A DNA stretch of 64,000 nt from Tiliqua scincoides (GCF_035046505.1 NC_089829.1:2588001-2652000), one strand, 5' to 3'. Shown: positions 41,873 through 53,635, counted from the stretch's first letter. Made by a program: numbers and translations. Notes: a model not told the origin generated them from the sequence alone.

Positions 41873-44800
41873 CTGGAACATGAGCATCCCAGAGACAAAG
41901 TCAGGGTTGTTTTGCTCACCAGAGGACAGAAAAAGCCTTTGAAACATACAAGTTTGGAAAATTTTCACCAGCTCCTTGGTGGTGCTCCTTCATTCATGTA
42001 TACTCAAATCTCATCCCTCCCTCAGAGAGCCTTCCCATGATGATTCTTCCCCCCCCCCAACAGAAGTCCTTTCCTTCTAGACCAGTGTTTCTCAAACTGT
42101 GGGTTGGGACCCACAGGTGTATCCCCATTCATTTCAATATTTTATTTGCAAATCTATTAGACTTGATGCTACATGGTACGTGATTGCAAGCTACTATGTA
42201 TATTCTTTTAACAACGATAGTCAATGGGACTTACTCCTGGGTAAGTGTGGGTAGGATTGCAGCCTAGGATAGTTAAAAAATTTCCTACTTGATGATGTCA
42301 CTTTGGTGACATCACTTTCGGTGAGTCCTGACAGCTTCTCCTTCTAAAAAGTGGGTCCTGGTGCTAAATGTGTGAGAATCACTGTTCTAGACAATCCACA
42401 AAACTTAGAATCATACAATGTTATAGATTGATGGCAGAGCCTCCAAGATGAATTTTATCATGAGGTACAAAGTTCTTTTGGGCTTTTTCCCAAAGGGGGA
42501 AGGGAGGGGAGGTGGGCAAAACAGAGTGGAGAAGGGTGGTGACGGAGACAGGCAGAATGGGGGAAGGTCTTTGGAGCACAGCAAATTGGGGCTTCCCAAT
42601 TTGGGTTCCACATCTACCTGCCTGTGTGGCATCAGCAGCTAGATACAGTAACAGGGATATCCAAATGTTTAAGGCTGCAATCCTAACCACACTTTCCTGA
42701 GAGTAAGTCCCATTGAACAAAATAGGACTTACTTCTAAGTAGACCTGGTTAGGATTGTGCTCTAAGTCTCTGTAAAATCTTTTAAATGTAGAAAATAATT
42801 GCAAAAAATGAGCATCATCATATTTAAGCTCACACTAGAATGGAAAGTATCCTGCATGTACCAAAAACTTACTTCTGAAGCAACCATAGCTGTGTCCCTG
42901 AGCCCCTATACACTCCTTCATGGTAAGCGGATCCACAAGCCAAAGAGCTACTGCAGCAGGCTAGTTTCCTCCCAGATTTGACACTGTGTTAAGGAGTGCC
43001 ACGTATGCATTCCTAGGCCCAGCAGATATGGCTTGCAGCAGCAGCAGCTGCTGCGTACCCACTGTGACATCTCCAGCACCCCATGCGGGTAGTGAGTCTG
43101 GGTAAGATAGGAAAATGTAAGATCACAGGAAATTTCTGGGCTCCCTCTTTTTGCTCCTGGGCCCCCTTTTTGAGTCTTGGCCTGGGTAAAAATTACCTCC
43201 TTTACCCCCCTCTCATGGGCCCGGATGGAAGGTAGGTCATCTAGTTTAACCTCTGCTCAGTGTAGGCTACAGCATCCATGAAGAGGCCATACAGCCGTTG
43301 CTTGGAAACTTCCACTGTGGGAGAGCCCAAAGCTGCCAAGAGGCTGGCTACTCTGATGCCACAAAGATGCAGAACTTTAGAAAAGTTCTGATTAACAATC
43401 TCTAAATGCAATATTATTTAGAGCAGTAATTTTTAAACATTCTGCTGTCTGGGATCCCTGAATGTTATATTATGGGGCAGGAATGTTTGGTCTTAATGAA
43501 CCCGAAATGTGATCAATTGATTTCCCTGTCATTTAAAAAACAAATTAGCAACATTTCAAGCATGCTGTAATGACTTGAGCTCATGGAAACCAAAACACAT
43601 AGGGGGATTCTGCAGGAAAAATGCAGCATGTTCTGTATTCAGAATTAAGTATTGGTGATTAAGACCTGGGGAACTCCAATTGGAAAAAAATTTACCCCAA
43701 ACGGTATGTATTCTAAAAAAGGTTTCATGTGAGCTTTCACTTACAAATAGACATTTAAAAAAACAGAAAAAACCAGCAAACCCTCTGGTCCCAGCCTACT
43801 GATGCAAAGTTCAGACTGAGAGCCCCCCTGCCCTTACCAGTTGCTGAAGGGTGAAGCATTGGGCCAGTTCCAAGACTGTTTCTCATCTTCCCGCCAAAGG
43901 CCAATCCAATAATAATTATAGACTTTATGGTGCATTATAAAATCCTTTAAAAAAAATTGACATGACTTTTAAAACTGTTTTTGAACATTCATGTATATGA
44001 ATAGAATTCATAAATGCATTTTTTCCTTCAATAGTCAGGCTCCCCAATGCGCCCCCCGCCCCCGCTGTACAGCATACATTGGCATTTGCTCCCTCCTCCC
44101 AACATAGTGCAATTAGCCTATGACGTTTCCTGTTGTTACCACATAATGTAAAGGTTTAAAACCTATCAGTGCAGAAGCCACCAGAACAGCCTGGGAATTG
44201 CAGGCAGGTGGTCACCAGTTGCATCACATCCTGCCATCCTTCTTGCATGTGGTTTATTGGGAGGGTGAGGAAAAGAAGCATGTTCTTGAAGTCAGGAGGA
44301 GGGATAGGGTCAGGGAAAAGAGGGGAGGGTCATCTTGGGGGTACAAAGTCTCCACGCAGCTAAGGGCTTTGTGGGTCTGAAACAGCCCAGCTGTGACTAG
44401 AAGGGAGCATCACATTTTCTGCCAACTGAAGCACCCAGACAGTCATCTGAGGCAGCCCTACAGTCCAGCCACAAGGTTCTAAAAGGCTGAAACAGTTATA
44501 AGAGGATGAGAGCTGCTAGGACTGCGTCTGAAAGAATGAGCAAAAGCTTGTTAACTGAATGGAATTCATGAAAAAAGTACTCCTGGTTGTGCATGAACAG
44601 AGTTCCAGCCCAGCAACGCACCCTGGAGCATCTCCTTGGAGGTTGGCTCCTACTGCACAGTAGTCAATGCCGGACTTGTAGAGGCTTGAAATTTCCACTG
44701 GAGGGAGAGGCCTTCTCAGCCTTCAACCAGTATTCCATGAGTAAGCAATGTACAGTAAGTTACTTAGAAGCAATGTAAGCTAAGAAGGAAAGAGGAAATG

Positions 44801-47800
44801 CTGCCAGCTAGCTATGGGCCTCTCTCACAGACACACAGAGCGCAGCCTCTCTCACCATTTCCGCCTGTGTGTCAACTGTTACTAGAGAGCCACCAGAGGA
44901 GGAGCAGTTGCTCTGGCTGAAAATCCAGGACCCTTCAGTAGGAGAGAAAAAGTAGCATCTTCCTCCTTTCCCTATCCAGTCTTGGGGGCATGAAATGTTG
45001 CCTGAGGAGGATGGAGCCACTGGAAAAGGTCGCGCCTTCACTGTTGGAAGAAAGAAAGGTGATAATGTCTGGTGCCCAACACTTCCTGTGGCTCAGAGAA
45101 TTGGGGCACAATCTTAACCAACTTTCCAGCACTGACATGGCTGTGCATCCTGCAGTGGGGAGGCAGTCAAGGGGGGCTCCTCAAGGTAAGGACAGGTTTG
45201 TTATCTTACCTTGGGACTGCATTGCAGCTAGCTCAGTGCTAGAAGGCCGGTTAGGATTGAGCCCTTCAATGCTGGAACTTGCCTGCTGGGAGCAGGATAG
45301 GATGCTGGAACTTACTTTCTCTGGAGCGGAACAGAAAGAACCCTGGAACCGGTAGCTCCTCTTGCTTCAGAAGACTGGGTCAAAAAATTGGAAATGGCTT
45401 CCCAATGATGAGGCAATGGTGCCCCAGCGGTGGGTGTTCTCTAGCTACATACAGTTAGGGACCTTAAAGACACCACTCTAAACATGGAAAACATCACACA
45501 CACAAAACAGTAGAAGGAAAAGAGAAAAAAGACCCCACTCATCCCACTTGGGAAACCCCTTGCGAGCCTGCATTCTTCCCCTTCCAGCCATGCTCACTCA
45601 CAGCCATTATCACTAATGATGAATAATCTAGTTGGGGGAGGTAGGATAATTTCTTGGAATGCCCCCTTGCTGGGTCTCTATTTTGACCAGCAGAACCAAT
45701 CCACGTGTGTGTTGAAGACGTGAGTTGCAACACTGCCAATCCTTCTTTCATGGGGTTCAAAGGTAGATAGACCTCATCAGACATAAAAGCACCACCACCC
45801 CCTTCACCATGCCTTTTAACTCACTCTCCCTACCCCGCCTCTCTCTGACTTGACACAAAAGCAGGTCAGAAGCACAGAATGTAGAACATCAACATTTTTT
45901 GAGAGAGCTCTGTCAAAAAGTCCATGTCATGTTATGGCAGGGCCATAACTGGGGAGCGGCCTACTTCCTGAGCCACCATGAGAAGTTGTTTCCTTTTTTC
46001 CACTCTGTTTTCTGGAGCTAATAGACAGACCAACCCATTCTAAGATCCCCTCCATTCCACTGCAGGAGAACAACAACATCCAGTATTAAATGAAGGTTGA
46101 GACACAAGGAGATAAAGCTTTGAAACTGAACATATGCCTGTCGTAAACTTCGTACACTCCCAGGGTTTTGGGGTGCTCAGAGTTCTTGGTTCTTGAACCC
46201 TAGAGCCCTCAAGGACCCCTGTTTGGTAGTACTGCCACCACCCTGTATGTGCCAGTGTCTCAGTCCAGGGACACTGAGACCCTCTAGGCTTAATTCTATC
46301 CCTTGCAGGCACTGAGCACTTTCTTTAATTAAAGCCTCAGTCCTCAAGTTACTAGTCCTCAATGAGTATTTGGTAGCTTGCTGAACGGCTAGACAGGATT
46401 CTGAACCTTTGTCCCCACCAGACAATGAAAGCTTAGTAAAAGGATTTTTACTTTATTAAATACATAGGGTTACATAAAGTTACAAAAGGCAGCAAATGCT
46501 AGAGGCATAAAACTTCTAGGAAACATATCAGCATTAAAATAACAAAGCTAACTGGCTATCTCTATTATTCCCTAACTCTCACCTGGGTCAGCTTTCCTTT
46601 GTAGATCTTTCAGTCAGGTTACCTAAGAGGCCACATGGCCCTGGTGGAGCAGGCTCTCTCCAGGATGTTGCACCCACAACATTTTCCCACCAAATGAACA
46701 AAGACAAAAGACCAACATACCCCTTTGGGCTTTGTTCTTATACTTCACATGCTAACAGGACTCAGGTGACTCTGTACTCATTTAAACTGCCCAATCAGAA
46801 CTCTTGGGGACAGAATCTTCTTGAAGTGGGGCTGGATGCTAGTCCCCTTAGTTCTTCCCCTCCCCACTGGAGATTCATGGACACCTCTCTGTCTGCTTAG
46901 GTGCCACATTATCACCTTCCATTGAGTTGTAAATTCCTTGCAGTTAGGAACTGCAAGCCACTTCTGTTACTGGTTTAGCTTGGTTCAGGCTTTACATTCT
47001 ACTAGGCCTAAACTGTCCATATTCATGACAATGCCCAACAGTGATTCTTGATCGCTCATCCAGGTAACAGGGTTCAGTTTGGCAAAGGAACTATCTGGAG
47101 GACCTCCCTGACAGGAGCAGCCAATTCTATTTTTCTGGAATTTTTCATCTCTGAAATTCATTCCTTAAAGGCAGTTCCTGCAAATTTCCAACCTGAGAAA
47201 GGAGGAGGAATATAACAATAGGTAAGCCAACTGAGAATAGGATGAGGGTTAAGGAGTCACAGGTAGATGGACCTATCAGATGAGGACCCAGAAACCCCTG
47301 TGTGAATTCATTCAAGTCCCTTTTAGAGGTGGACTGAAAAGGAATGGCTTTTAAGGCAAGATAAAAGCAAGGAGGCCACAAAGAAAAAATGTTGTGGTCA
47401 CCTTTTCCACTTGTATGTTTTGGGTATTGCACAAACAGAAATGCCAGTCCTTTTTCATTCAAAAAACTGGACAGGAACTAGGTACTCACCCGCCTGGAAA
47501 ATATTGAAACCAATTGAGACCAGTGCAGCTGTGCAGGCGATCGCTAAGAGGATGTTCTGGTGACGCTGCCTACCTCCCTTACCTAAAAGAGACAGTGAAT
47601 TCTCCATTAATAATGAGTGGTTTTGTCATTATTTGTTCTGATAAAGAGCCAAGTTGCAGAAGAGAAGCTCTGGTGGGTGTGTTGTAGCAAAAGGGCCTGA
47701 TCCGTGGCACCTGGATGACCACAGGTCCCAGCTCACACTCTGCTCCTCACGAGCAAGACTGCCTGAACTGGGACACAGAAGATCTGCAGGAGATGGCACT

Positions 47801-48414
47801 AGTCAGGGATATGCAAGTCCCAAATCTTCATATGCAATGGAAATTCATTTCTTGTGCCTTGCTGTGGAAATACAATCAGCCATCAAATGGAAAGATTTGG
47901 TCAGGGAAACAGTGGGTGCTGCTTTTTCATCATTTGAATGGCATCTGCAGAGAAATTCTTTCATTTACCCTCCTCGAAAACACAATCTTGGGCATGTCTG
48001 GTTCTAGCTGGGATTCTTGAGAGGCATGAAATTCTTACCTTGATCCCTGCTATTTTGAAAGGGTCTCATGGACTTTCTGAGTCTAGTGTTTAATTCCGTA
48101 TATCCATCTTCCTCCAGCACTTCTGCAAAAGTTCCAACAACATGAGAAGCTAAAAACAAACAGATGCTGAGTAAAGCCTCAAACGGTCCTGATCCAGCAG
48201 GAAGCCATGCCTGTGAGAACAGGCAACACTGGGTGCTGGTCACTGGACAGGGTCTATAAAGAAATCCTTTTGTCTGCCCAAAAAGTTGTAATGGCTGAAC
48301 ACTTTCCAGTCAAAGCAGGGATTCTGCGGAGATGTGAACGGTCTTACCTTGATTTGTGGAGTCTGCATTTCTTGGCTGGATTTTTAATGCCATGTATCCA
48401 TCTTCACTCAACAT
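41758..48414 (-). CDS. Lectin gene A: CLEC2-like receptor with tandem hemITAM exons, 216 aa (188 without exon 1b)
   Basis: Minus-strand exons: 48414-48348 (1a), 48122-48039 (1b), 47582-47490 (membrane), 45040-44856, 43944-43838 and 41872-41758. All borders are GT/AG and phases agree. Exon 1b is 84 nt, phase 1-1, so the frame holds with or without it. The tail carries SEDGYMAL (Tyr7) and EEDGYTEL (Tyr30), both fitting the hemITAM consensus of CLEC1B and CLEC7A, which recruits Syk. The membrane segment is about 61-79. The lectin domain from Cys99 has all six expected cysteines (SCPQDW, RCYFF, SNCSS, HCAYL, TWCDN, WIC), YYWIGL and SWNW. Sequons NIS, NCS and NAS are present. No EPN/QPD-type sugar motif is seen. 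It pairs head to head with gene B. A CLEC2-like domain with a CLEC1B-like tail makes naming unsafe. Confidence 0.88.
42083..42384. mobile_element. hAT MITE with perfect 8-bp target duplication
   Basis: Ends CAGTGTTTCTCAAACTGTGGG and GTGTGAGAATCACTG; flanks are both TTCTAGAC. It lies in the last intron of gene A and is the short form of the element at 26669-30675. A P1 palindrome piece is nested near 42219-42265. Confidence 0.93.
42430..43225 (+). repeat. Dispersed repeat D1, copy 2
   Basis: This is a direct repeat of 31935-32760 with about 80-85% match by eye. A P1 palindrome is nested at 42672-42765 at a different site from copy 1, so the P1 insertions came after the copies separated. Confidence 0.75.
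43838..43944 (-). CDS. Gene A lectin exon 2
   Basis: 107 nt, the same length as in gene B. Acceptor tttaaag, donor AACTG/gtaagg, phase 0 to 2. It encodes DFIMHHKVYNYYWIGLWR and KQSWNWPNASPFSN. Confidence 0.92.
44165..44560 (-). repeat. Intron block shared with gene B
   Basis: The reverse complement of this block aligns with 59620-60080 (CTGTTCTGGTGGCTTCTGCA; TTCCAATAAACCACATG), both following the first lectin exon. Similarly 47650-48000 aligns inverted with 57500-57840. These are remnants of the duplication that made genes A and B. Confidence 0.85.
44856..45040 (-). CDS. Gene A lectin exon 1
   Basis: Acceptor cttccaacag, donor GAAATG/gtgaga, phase 1 to 0. It encodes a short proline/serine stem, then SCPQDWIGKGGRCYFF and SWIFSQSNCSSSGGSL. 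The last block is almost identical to that of gene B. Confidence 0.92.
46140..47040 (-). mobile_element. Solo LTR-like fossil in gene A intron
   Basis: Read on the minus strand it starts TGTTGGGCATTGTC, has a TATA-like GAAGTATAAG, an ATTTAATAAAG polyadenylation signal about two thirds along, and ends near 46140. No internal coding region is attached. The flank GATCAAGAATCACTG also occurs in the matching intron of gene B (59010-59024) without this block, so it inserted after the gene A/B duplication or was lost from B. Confidence 0.6.
47490..47582 (-). CDS. Gene A membrane exon
   Basis: Acceptor tctcttttag, donor GCGG/gtgagt, phase 1-1. It encodes GKGGRQRHQ and a hydrophobic stretch ILLAIACTAALVSIGFNIF with no charged residue. 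The counterpart in gene B (58199-58297) shares the GTAAG...AGACAGCGT start. Confidence 0.85.
48039..48122 (-). CDS. Gene A exon 1b: second hemITAM
   Basis: 84 nt between acceptor cttttgcag and donor TCAAG/gtaaga. It encodes EVLEEDGYTELNTRLRKSMR... and is clearly a diverged copy of exon 1a; the position of the exon 1a ATG is GTG here, so it cannot start translation in the same way but can be spliced in frame after exon 1a. It could also be skipped. Confidence 0.7.
48348..48414 (-). CDS. Gene A exon 1a: start and first hemITAM
   Basis: From ATG (48414-48412) it encodes MLSEDGYMALKIQPRNADST..., 22 residues, and ends CAAG/gtaaga in phase 1. The acidic-DGYxxL block at the extreme N-terminus is placed as in CLEC1B. 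Confidence 0.82.
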
Positions 48415-48726
48415 TATGGCAGAAGTTTAAATTTCAAGCATAACTGAGAGGCTGGAGACAGACTGGACCTGACTAGACAGTCAAATGTCTGCATTCTCCT
48501 TTGCACAAAGCTGTGGAGGAAATGTAAGTGTTGCTTTCCGGCAAGTCAAGTGTCAAAACCACAGGTGGGGGGTCTTAAGAATGACCCGACACAGATCTAC
48601 AGCTCGGTGCTGAGCAGCAGGTTGAGGGGGGAGATTCAGCACTATCTTTCAATTCATTAAGAGGGCGCAAGATCTCCCAATGCTTTAGCTGCCTCACTCA
48701 TCTCAAAAGTTCCTTTTTAGGCCATG

Positions 48727-48860
48727 GTGCTCCATGGTGGAGCCCCTGCTTTGAATGCCAAACACACCAGGTTCAATCCCCAGATGGCAGCATCTCCAGT
48801 AAAGCCAAGAAAATACTTTAAGATGCTCAAGAGCTGCTGTCCGTCTGTGCTGACAATACT
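48727..48860 (+). mobile_element. tRNA-derived SINE, plus copy
   Basis: A-box/B-box-like text (GGTGGAGCCCCTGCTTTGAA ... GGTTCAATCCCCAG) is followed by GAGCTGCTGTCCGTC ... GCTGACAATACTG, as in the SINE at 24980-25190. Confidence 0.6.
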
Positions 48861-49674
48861 GTTACTTACAGCAGAATCCTAAGTCCACACAGCCTGCACT
48901 GTATCCATTGTAAGGTAGGAGCAAGCTGGAGGTCACCTTGGGGTAAGGGGATATTTTTCCCCTTAGCCCGAGTAATGTCCCAGCTTGCCTTATGGAGTTA
49001 CTTGGATCTACATGTAGGAGAAGCCCCTGAGGGCTGCCCAGGCAAGGAGTGGGGGGTTAGGATATAGTGTGCACCCCTGCTGATCCCGGGTTGGATCTTC
49101 TCCAGTTTCACCCTCCCCCCACCCAGAAATGCTCCCTCCCTGCATCTACAGCATCCTCCTGCCACCCTCTCCCACCCACCCCCACACCTCCAAGTGCACA
49201 TTTACTTGTGTTGGCCTGTGTGGGGACTGGATTCAGTGCCAGCAGGCTGGTGCACATTTTACGTTGGTGCTGCCAGCTCCCAAGTTGATGCAAATATGCC
49301 TTATAGGGAGGCCTGCACCAGTTCAAGCTGGAGTTTGGATTGGGCTGTCATTCAATTTGCTGCAAAAGCTTGCACTAATTTGAGGGGAACATTATCACAC
49401 ATTATTAGACTCCAGCTTAGAAGTGCAGGAGCTGGCTGTGTCAAATGCCTTTGATATGTGGTGACACTATTGTTGGCATCACTGATCTACACCGCAATTT
49501 GCAGAGTACTGTAGGCATAAAGACCCTGCTAGGAACTTACAGTCTAAATTTTGTGAGTGGAACACTGAGGCAAGGATAAACGGGGGGGGGGGGGGAGATG
49601 AAGGCATGTAAATGGAGTTAACGGGTCTTAGTAAGCTTTCATTTTGGTAAGCTGTTTATTTAATTGATTATAAG

Positions 49675-49838
49675 GGCACAATCCTAACCTACTTTCCAGC
49701 AATGCAGCTCCAAGGTAAGGGAACAAGTATTCCTTTGAGGAGACCTCTGCAGTTGGCACACCCAACTGCAGGATACAGCACACATCCCATTGGCACTGCT
49801 ATGCCAGTGCTGGAAAGTTGGTTAGAATTTGGGCCTAA
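49675..49838. repeat. Palindromic MITE, family P2 (150-190 bp)
   Basis: Ends GGGCACAATCCTAACC and GTTGGTTAGAATTTGGGCC are inverted around AAGGTAAGGGAACAAG. Further copies lie at about 45108-45268 and 58588-58762. P2 shares the CAATCCTAAC end with P1 but has a longer GC-richer core. Confidence 0.7.
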
Positions 49839-49839
49839 G

Positions 49840-50670
49840 TGTAGTACTTAGTCCTTAGTACTCTGTCACTTCTTGGAACCAAATGTGGATGTAAAAGTGC
49901 ATTTATTTGCCATTTCTCTTACATGTGTTGGGAGACTCTTGCTCTGCTGCCATTTTTTGTAGGCTCTGTTGAAAAGAATATTGTCTTCCAAGGAAGAAAG
50001 AACTCATTTTGCCTCCCTCTGCCATTTGCTTGGATGAGTGACGTCCCAGCGAGGTCTCTTCCATGATGAGGACATAAGTTTATTTTCTAGTTAATATGCA
50101 CCCCCCTCCATCCCTGTTGCAAATATTTTCTCAGCATTGGTGGAAATGCTTAGTGGACTTCCTGCTTTAGTCACAGGAGCTTGTTCTGAAGCCAGCGATG
50201 ACACTTTCGGTCATCTTCAGACCTCTTCAGGGCCTCTCAACCAGCAGCAGATGCACAATCATCTTGCCATGTGGTGAAAATCTTCTGGTCACTGTTTCCT
50301 TCCATCATGCAGAGGTGGGTTACTTGGGCTTCCTGTGGAAAGTGCTCAAGAGAAAGAGTGACTGCCAGGAAGTGGGGGGTACGCAAAGGACTGTAGCCTT
50401 CACCACATACCAGCTCACCTCCAGAGATGGGGGGGGGAGGGCTCCAACTTGGGCTGCCCTTGAATAACAGAACTCCTGTTATTTTTTTAAAAATCTGACT
50501 CTTAAATTTGCAAGAAATGCCGTAGATCTTGCTCACTGGGTGGCCACGCGGCCTCACAATTTATGCACACAAACACATTTAGAGATCTATTAAAAACACA
50601 CACTGTGCTTGAATTTTATATAACCGGTTGGAATTGAATTTCTACAATTTGTATAGAATTCAAAAATGCA
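49840..50670. other. Stretch without a recognised gene
   Basis: No exon, RNA gene or named repeat could be supported between the P2 palindrome and the MITE at 50680. Confidence 0.4.
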
Positions 50671-50679
50671 GTTACAAAC

Positions 50680-50827
50680 CAGTGGCGTAGCGGGGGAGGG
50701 GCAAAGCACTAAGTTTTGCAGGGAGCCTCACCGCAGTATGCAAGCGGCCCCTCCCCTTCGGAGCCATTCCGGGTAGGGGGTGCCAAAAGGAGGCGAAAGT
50801 GCTTTGCCCCCTCTAGCTACGCCACTG
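50680..50827. mobile_element. MITE with CAGTGGCGTAGC termini
   Basis: Left CAGTGGCGTAGCGGGGG and right CTAGCTACGCCACTG are inverted repeats. Flanks TTACAAAC and CTACACAC may be a diverged 8-bp duplication. It is 148 bp and GC-rich, probably hAT-type. Confidence 0.75.
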
Positions 50828-50859
50828 CTACACACACACCCCCCAATCAGACCCCACGG

Positions 50860-51370
50860 ACACGAGAAGAGGGTCCCTGAAGGCGCTGCAGGGGAGACAG
50901 TCCCCTTCCCCTGCCTGCCTGCGCAGCGCTCGGAGCTGCGGAGGCGGCCTCTGGGCGGTGCGTCTTTGCGCACGGCCTCTCCTACTTCCCGACCAGCTAC
51001 CTCCCGAAGCAGCGGCGGGGGACGCGGCTCTCCGCCGAGCCCCGCGATCCGCAGGGTCGGGAGCCCGAAGGAGGTAGGTGGCTCAGCCCCCGGCCCGGGC
51101 AGGGTGTCCCCACGCGCCCCCGCACTCCCCAGCCCCGAAGGGCCGCTCGGGGACGCGCCGCGCTAGCGGGGCAGTTTCATGGGCGGGCGGGCGGACAGGC
51201 CGGCCGCATCGAGAAGCGCTGAGAGCTCCGGGCTCTGCTGCTGCTGCTGCCGCGGTGCCACCGCTAGGAGCGCCAGAGCACCGCCTTCCGGGCTCTGCCT
51301 GGGCGGCCGTCTGCTGCGCAGCTGCCCCTGCCCAGGGCGCGTCCTCCTTTGCAGCAGGGCCTGGGAGAGG
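50860..51370. promoter_or_regulatory. Second CpG-rich block
   Basis: This is strongly GC-rich with many CpG and a (CTG)n run near 51233-51250. It sits between two head-to-head lectin genes but more than 2.4 kb from either start. It may be a CpG-island promoter of an unrecognised gene or a GC-rich transposon part, since repeat sequence begins immediately after it. No frame here shows a domain. Confidence 0.4.
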
Positions 51371-51519
51371 GAGATCAGGGGGGTCATTTGGACCCTGCCC
51401 AGAAATGTCCTGGGAGCTGACATTTTCCTATCAGGCTTGGGGCTCTCACTGGGACATCTTGGGGACACTGCCACGAGCAGGCAGCTACTGGCAAGCCACA
51501 TATGCTGGGCCAGGAATGC

Positions 51520-53520
51520 AGGCAAGACAGTGTCGCATGTGGGAGCTCAACCTGATTCTCACCAGACGCTCCAGCCTTCCCAGCATCAAGATCACATGCA
51601 GCTATCGGGGTGCTGCCTGCGACACTGACCACTCCCCGGTGTGCAGCAGAGTGAAACTGCCAGCAAAGCGACTGTCTCACAGAAAAAGGAAGGCGGACCT
51701 GGCATTGACACCAGCAAGACCAGGGACCAGGGAAAAGTGGAGTAATTTGCACAAGCACTTGAGGAATCTCTTCCAGGCCCGGATGATGCAGGTGCATCCA
51801 ACAGATGGGGACATTTCAAGAATGCCGTTTACAACACCACCTTGTCCTTATTCAGCAAGAAGACCAACAAGACAGCAGACTGGTTTGAAGCCCACTCTGA
51901 GGAGTTGACACCAGTCATTGAGGAAAAGAGGAGAGAGCTCAAGCAGCATACAAAGCCCGTCCCAGTGAGCGCAACCTGCAGGTCCTCTGAGCTGCTCACA
52001 GCAAAGTCCAGCAGACTGCCAGGAGATGTGCTAACAACTACTGGCTCCAACTCTGTTCCTGGATGCAGATAGCAACTGAAACAGGCAACATCAAGGGGAT
52101 GTATGATGGTATCAAGCAGGCCCTAGGTCCAACACAGAAGAGAATTGCCCCTCTGAAGTCTGCCACAGGCAAGGTCATCCAGGACCGGGCGCAGCAGATG
52201 GAACGCTGGGTGCAGCACTACTCTGAGCTATATTCCAGAGAAAATGTAGTTACCAAAGAAGCACTGAACAACATTGAGTGCCTGCCTGTGTTGGAGGAGC
52301 TTGACAGTGAACCAACCCTAGAAGAACTTAACATGTCCCTGGACTCCCTTGCCTCTGGTAAGGCACCTGGGAAAGACAGCATCCCTGCTGAGGTCCTAAA
52401 GTGCTGCAAAGAGATCATCACCACTGAGCTACATTAAATCCTGCCTCTCCTGGAGAGAAGGTGGAGTACCACAGGACATGAGGGATGCAAACATCGTCAC
52501 ACTGTACAAGAACAAAGGCGACAGGGGTGACTGCAATAACTACCACGGCATCTCTCTCCTTAGCGTTGTAGGAAAGCTGTTTGCCCGAGTTGCACTAAAG
52601 AAGCTCCAGGTACTTGCAGAGAACGTCTATCCAGAATCGCAGTGTGGATTCCGAGCCACCAGGTCCACCACTGATATGGTCTTCTCCCTTAGACAACTGC
52701 AGGAGAAATGCAGGGAACAACGACAGCCACTCTTTATAGCCTTCATAGATCTCACGAAGGCTTTCGACCTGGTCAGCAGGGACGGCCTCTTCAAGATTCT
52801 CCCCAAGATCGGATGTTCACCCAGGCTCCTTGGCATCATCAGGTCTTTCCATGAGGACAGGAAGGGCTCCACATCAGACCCCTTTGACATCCGAAGTGGA
52901 GTGAAGCAGGGCTGTGTTCTTGCCCCGACCTTGTTTGGGATTTTCTTCGCTGTCCTGCTGAAGCAGGCCTTTGGAACTGCAACAGAAGGCATCTACCTCC
53001 GGGCCAGATCAGATGGAAAGCTCTTCAACCTCTCCAGACTGAAAGTCCAAAGTCCAGCTGAAATGTCTGCGTGACTTCCTCTTTGCCAACGATGCAGCTG
53101 TCACTGCCCACTCTGCCAAAATTCTCCAGCAGCTCATGAATCGTTTTAGCAAGGCCTGCCAAGACTTTGGACTGACAGTCAGCCTGAAGAAAACACAGGT
53201 CATGGACTCACCTCCCTGCATTACAATCTCTGCGCATGAACTGGAGGTTGTCCATGACTTTGTGTACCTTGGCTCAACTATCTCTGACACTCTTTCTCTT
53301 GATACCGAGCTAAACAAATGCATCAGTAAAGCAGCTACCACGTTTTCCAGACTCACAAAGAGAGTCTCGTCCAACAAGAAGCTGATGGAACATACCAAGA
53401 TCCAGGTCTACAGAGCTTGTGTCTTGAGTAAACTTCTGTACTACAGCGAGTCATGGACTCTTCGCTCACAAGAGGAGAGGAAACTGAAAGCAGTACACGG
53501 TCCCCTTGCAAGTAAACCAA
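51520..53520 (+). mobile_element. LINE of uncertain clade (endonuclease end plus reverse transcriptase), broken
   Basis: Remnants in order: endonuclease end (YRGAACDTDHSPVCS), linker, then reverse transcriptase blocks KAPGKDSIPAEVLKCC, NNYHGISLLSVVGKLFARV, FIDLTKAFDLVSRDGLF, SGVKQGCVLAPTLFGIF and DFLFANDAAVTAH (catalytic FADD reads FAND), and a tail ending SKLLYYSESWTLRSQEERKL. Several frame changes (near 51.85, 52.06, 52.43 and 53.04 kb) break it. RTE-like or I-like origin cannot be settled here. Confidence 0.85.
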
Positions 53521-53635
53521 ACTGCAATTTAATTGCAATCTTGCCATTTTAAATTTAGTAACAAGTTATAGAGTGTTTTAAATTAACCACGTGGAATCAA
53601 TACATGAGTGTTTTCAGCTTTAATTTTGTCATGTC

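Noticed and set aside
47654-48007. 117-codon plus-strand frame
   Set aside because: It is intron sequence of gene A. The homologous intron block in gene B gives a similar frame on the opposite strand, so the similarity reflects duplication and not coding.
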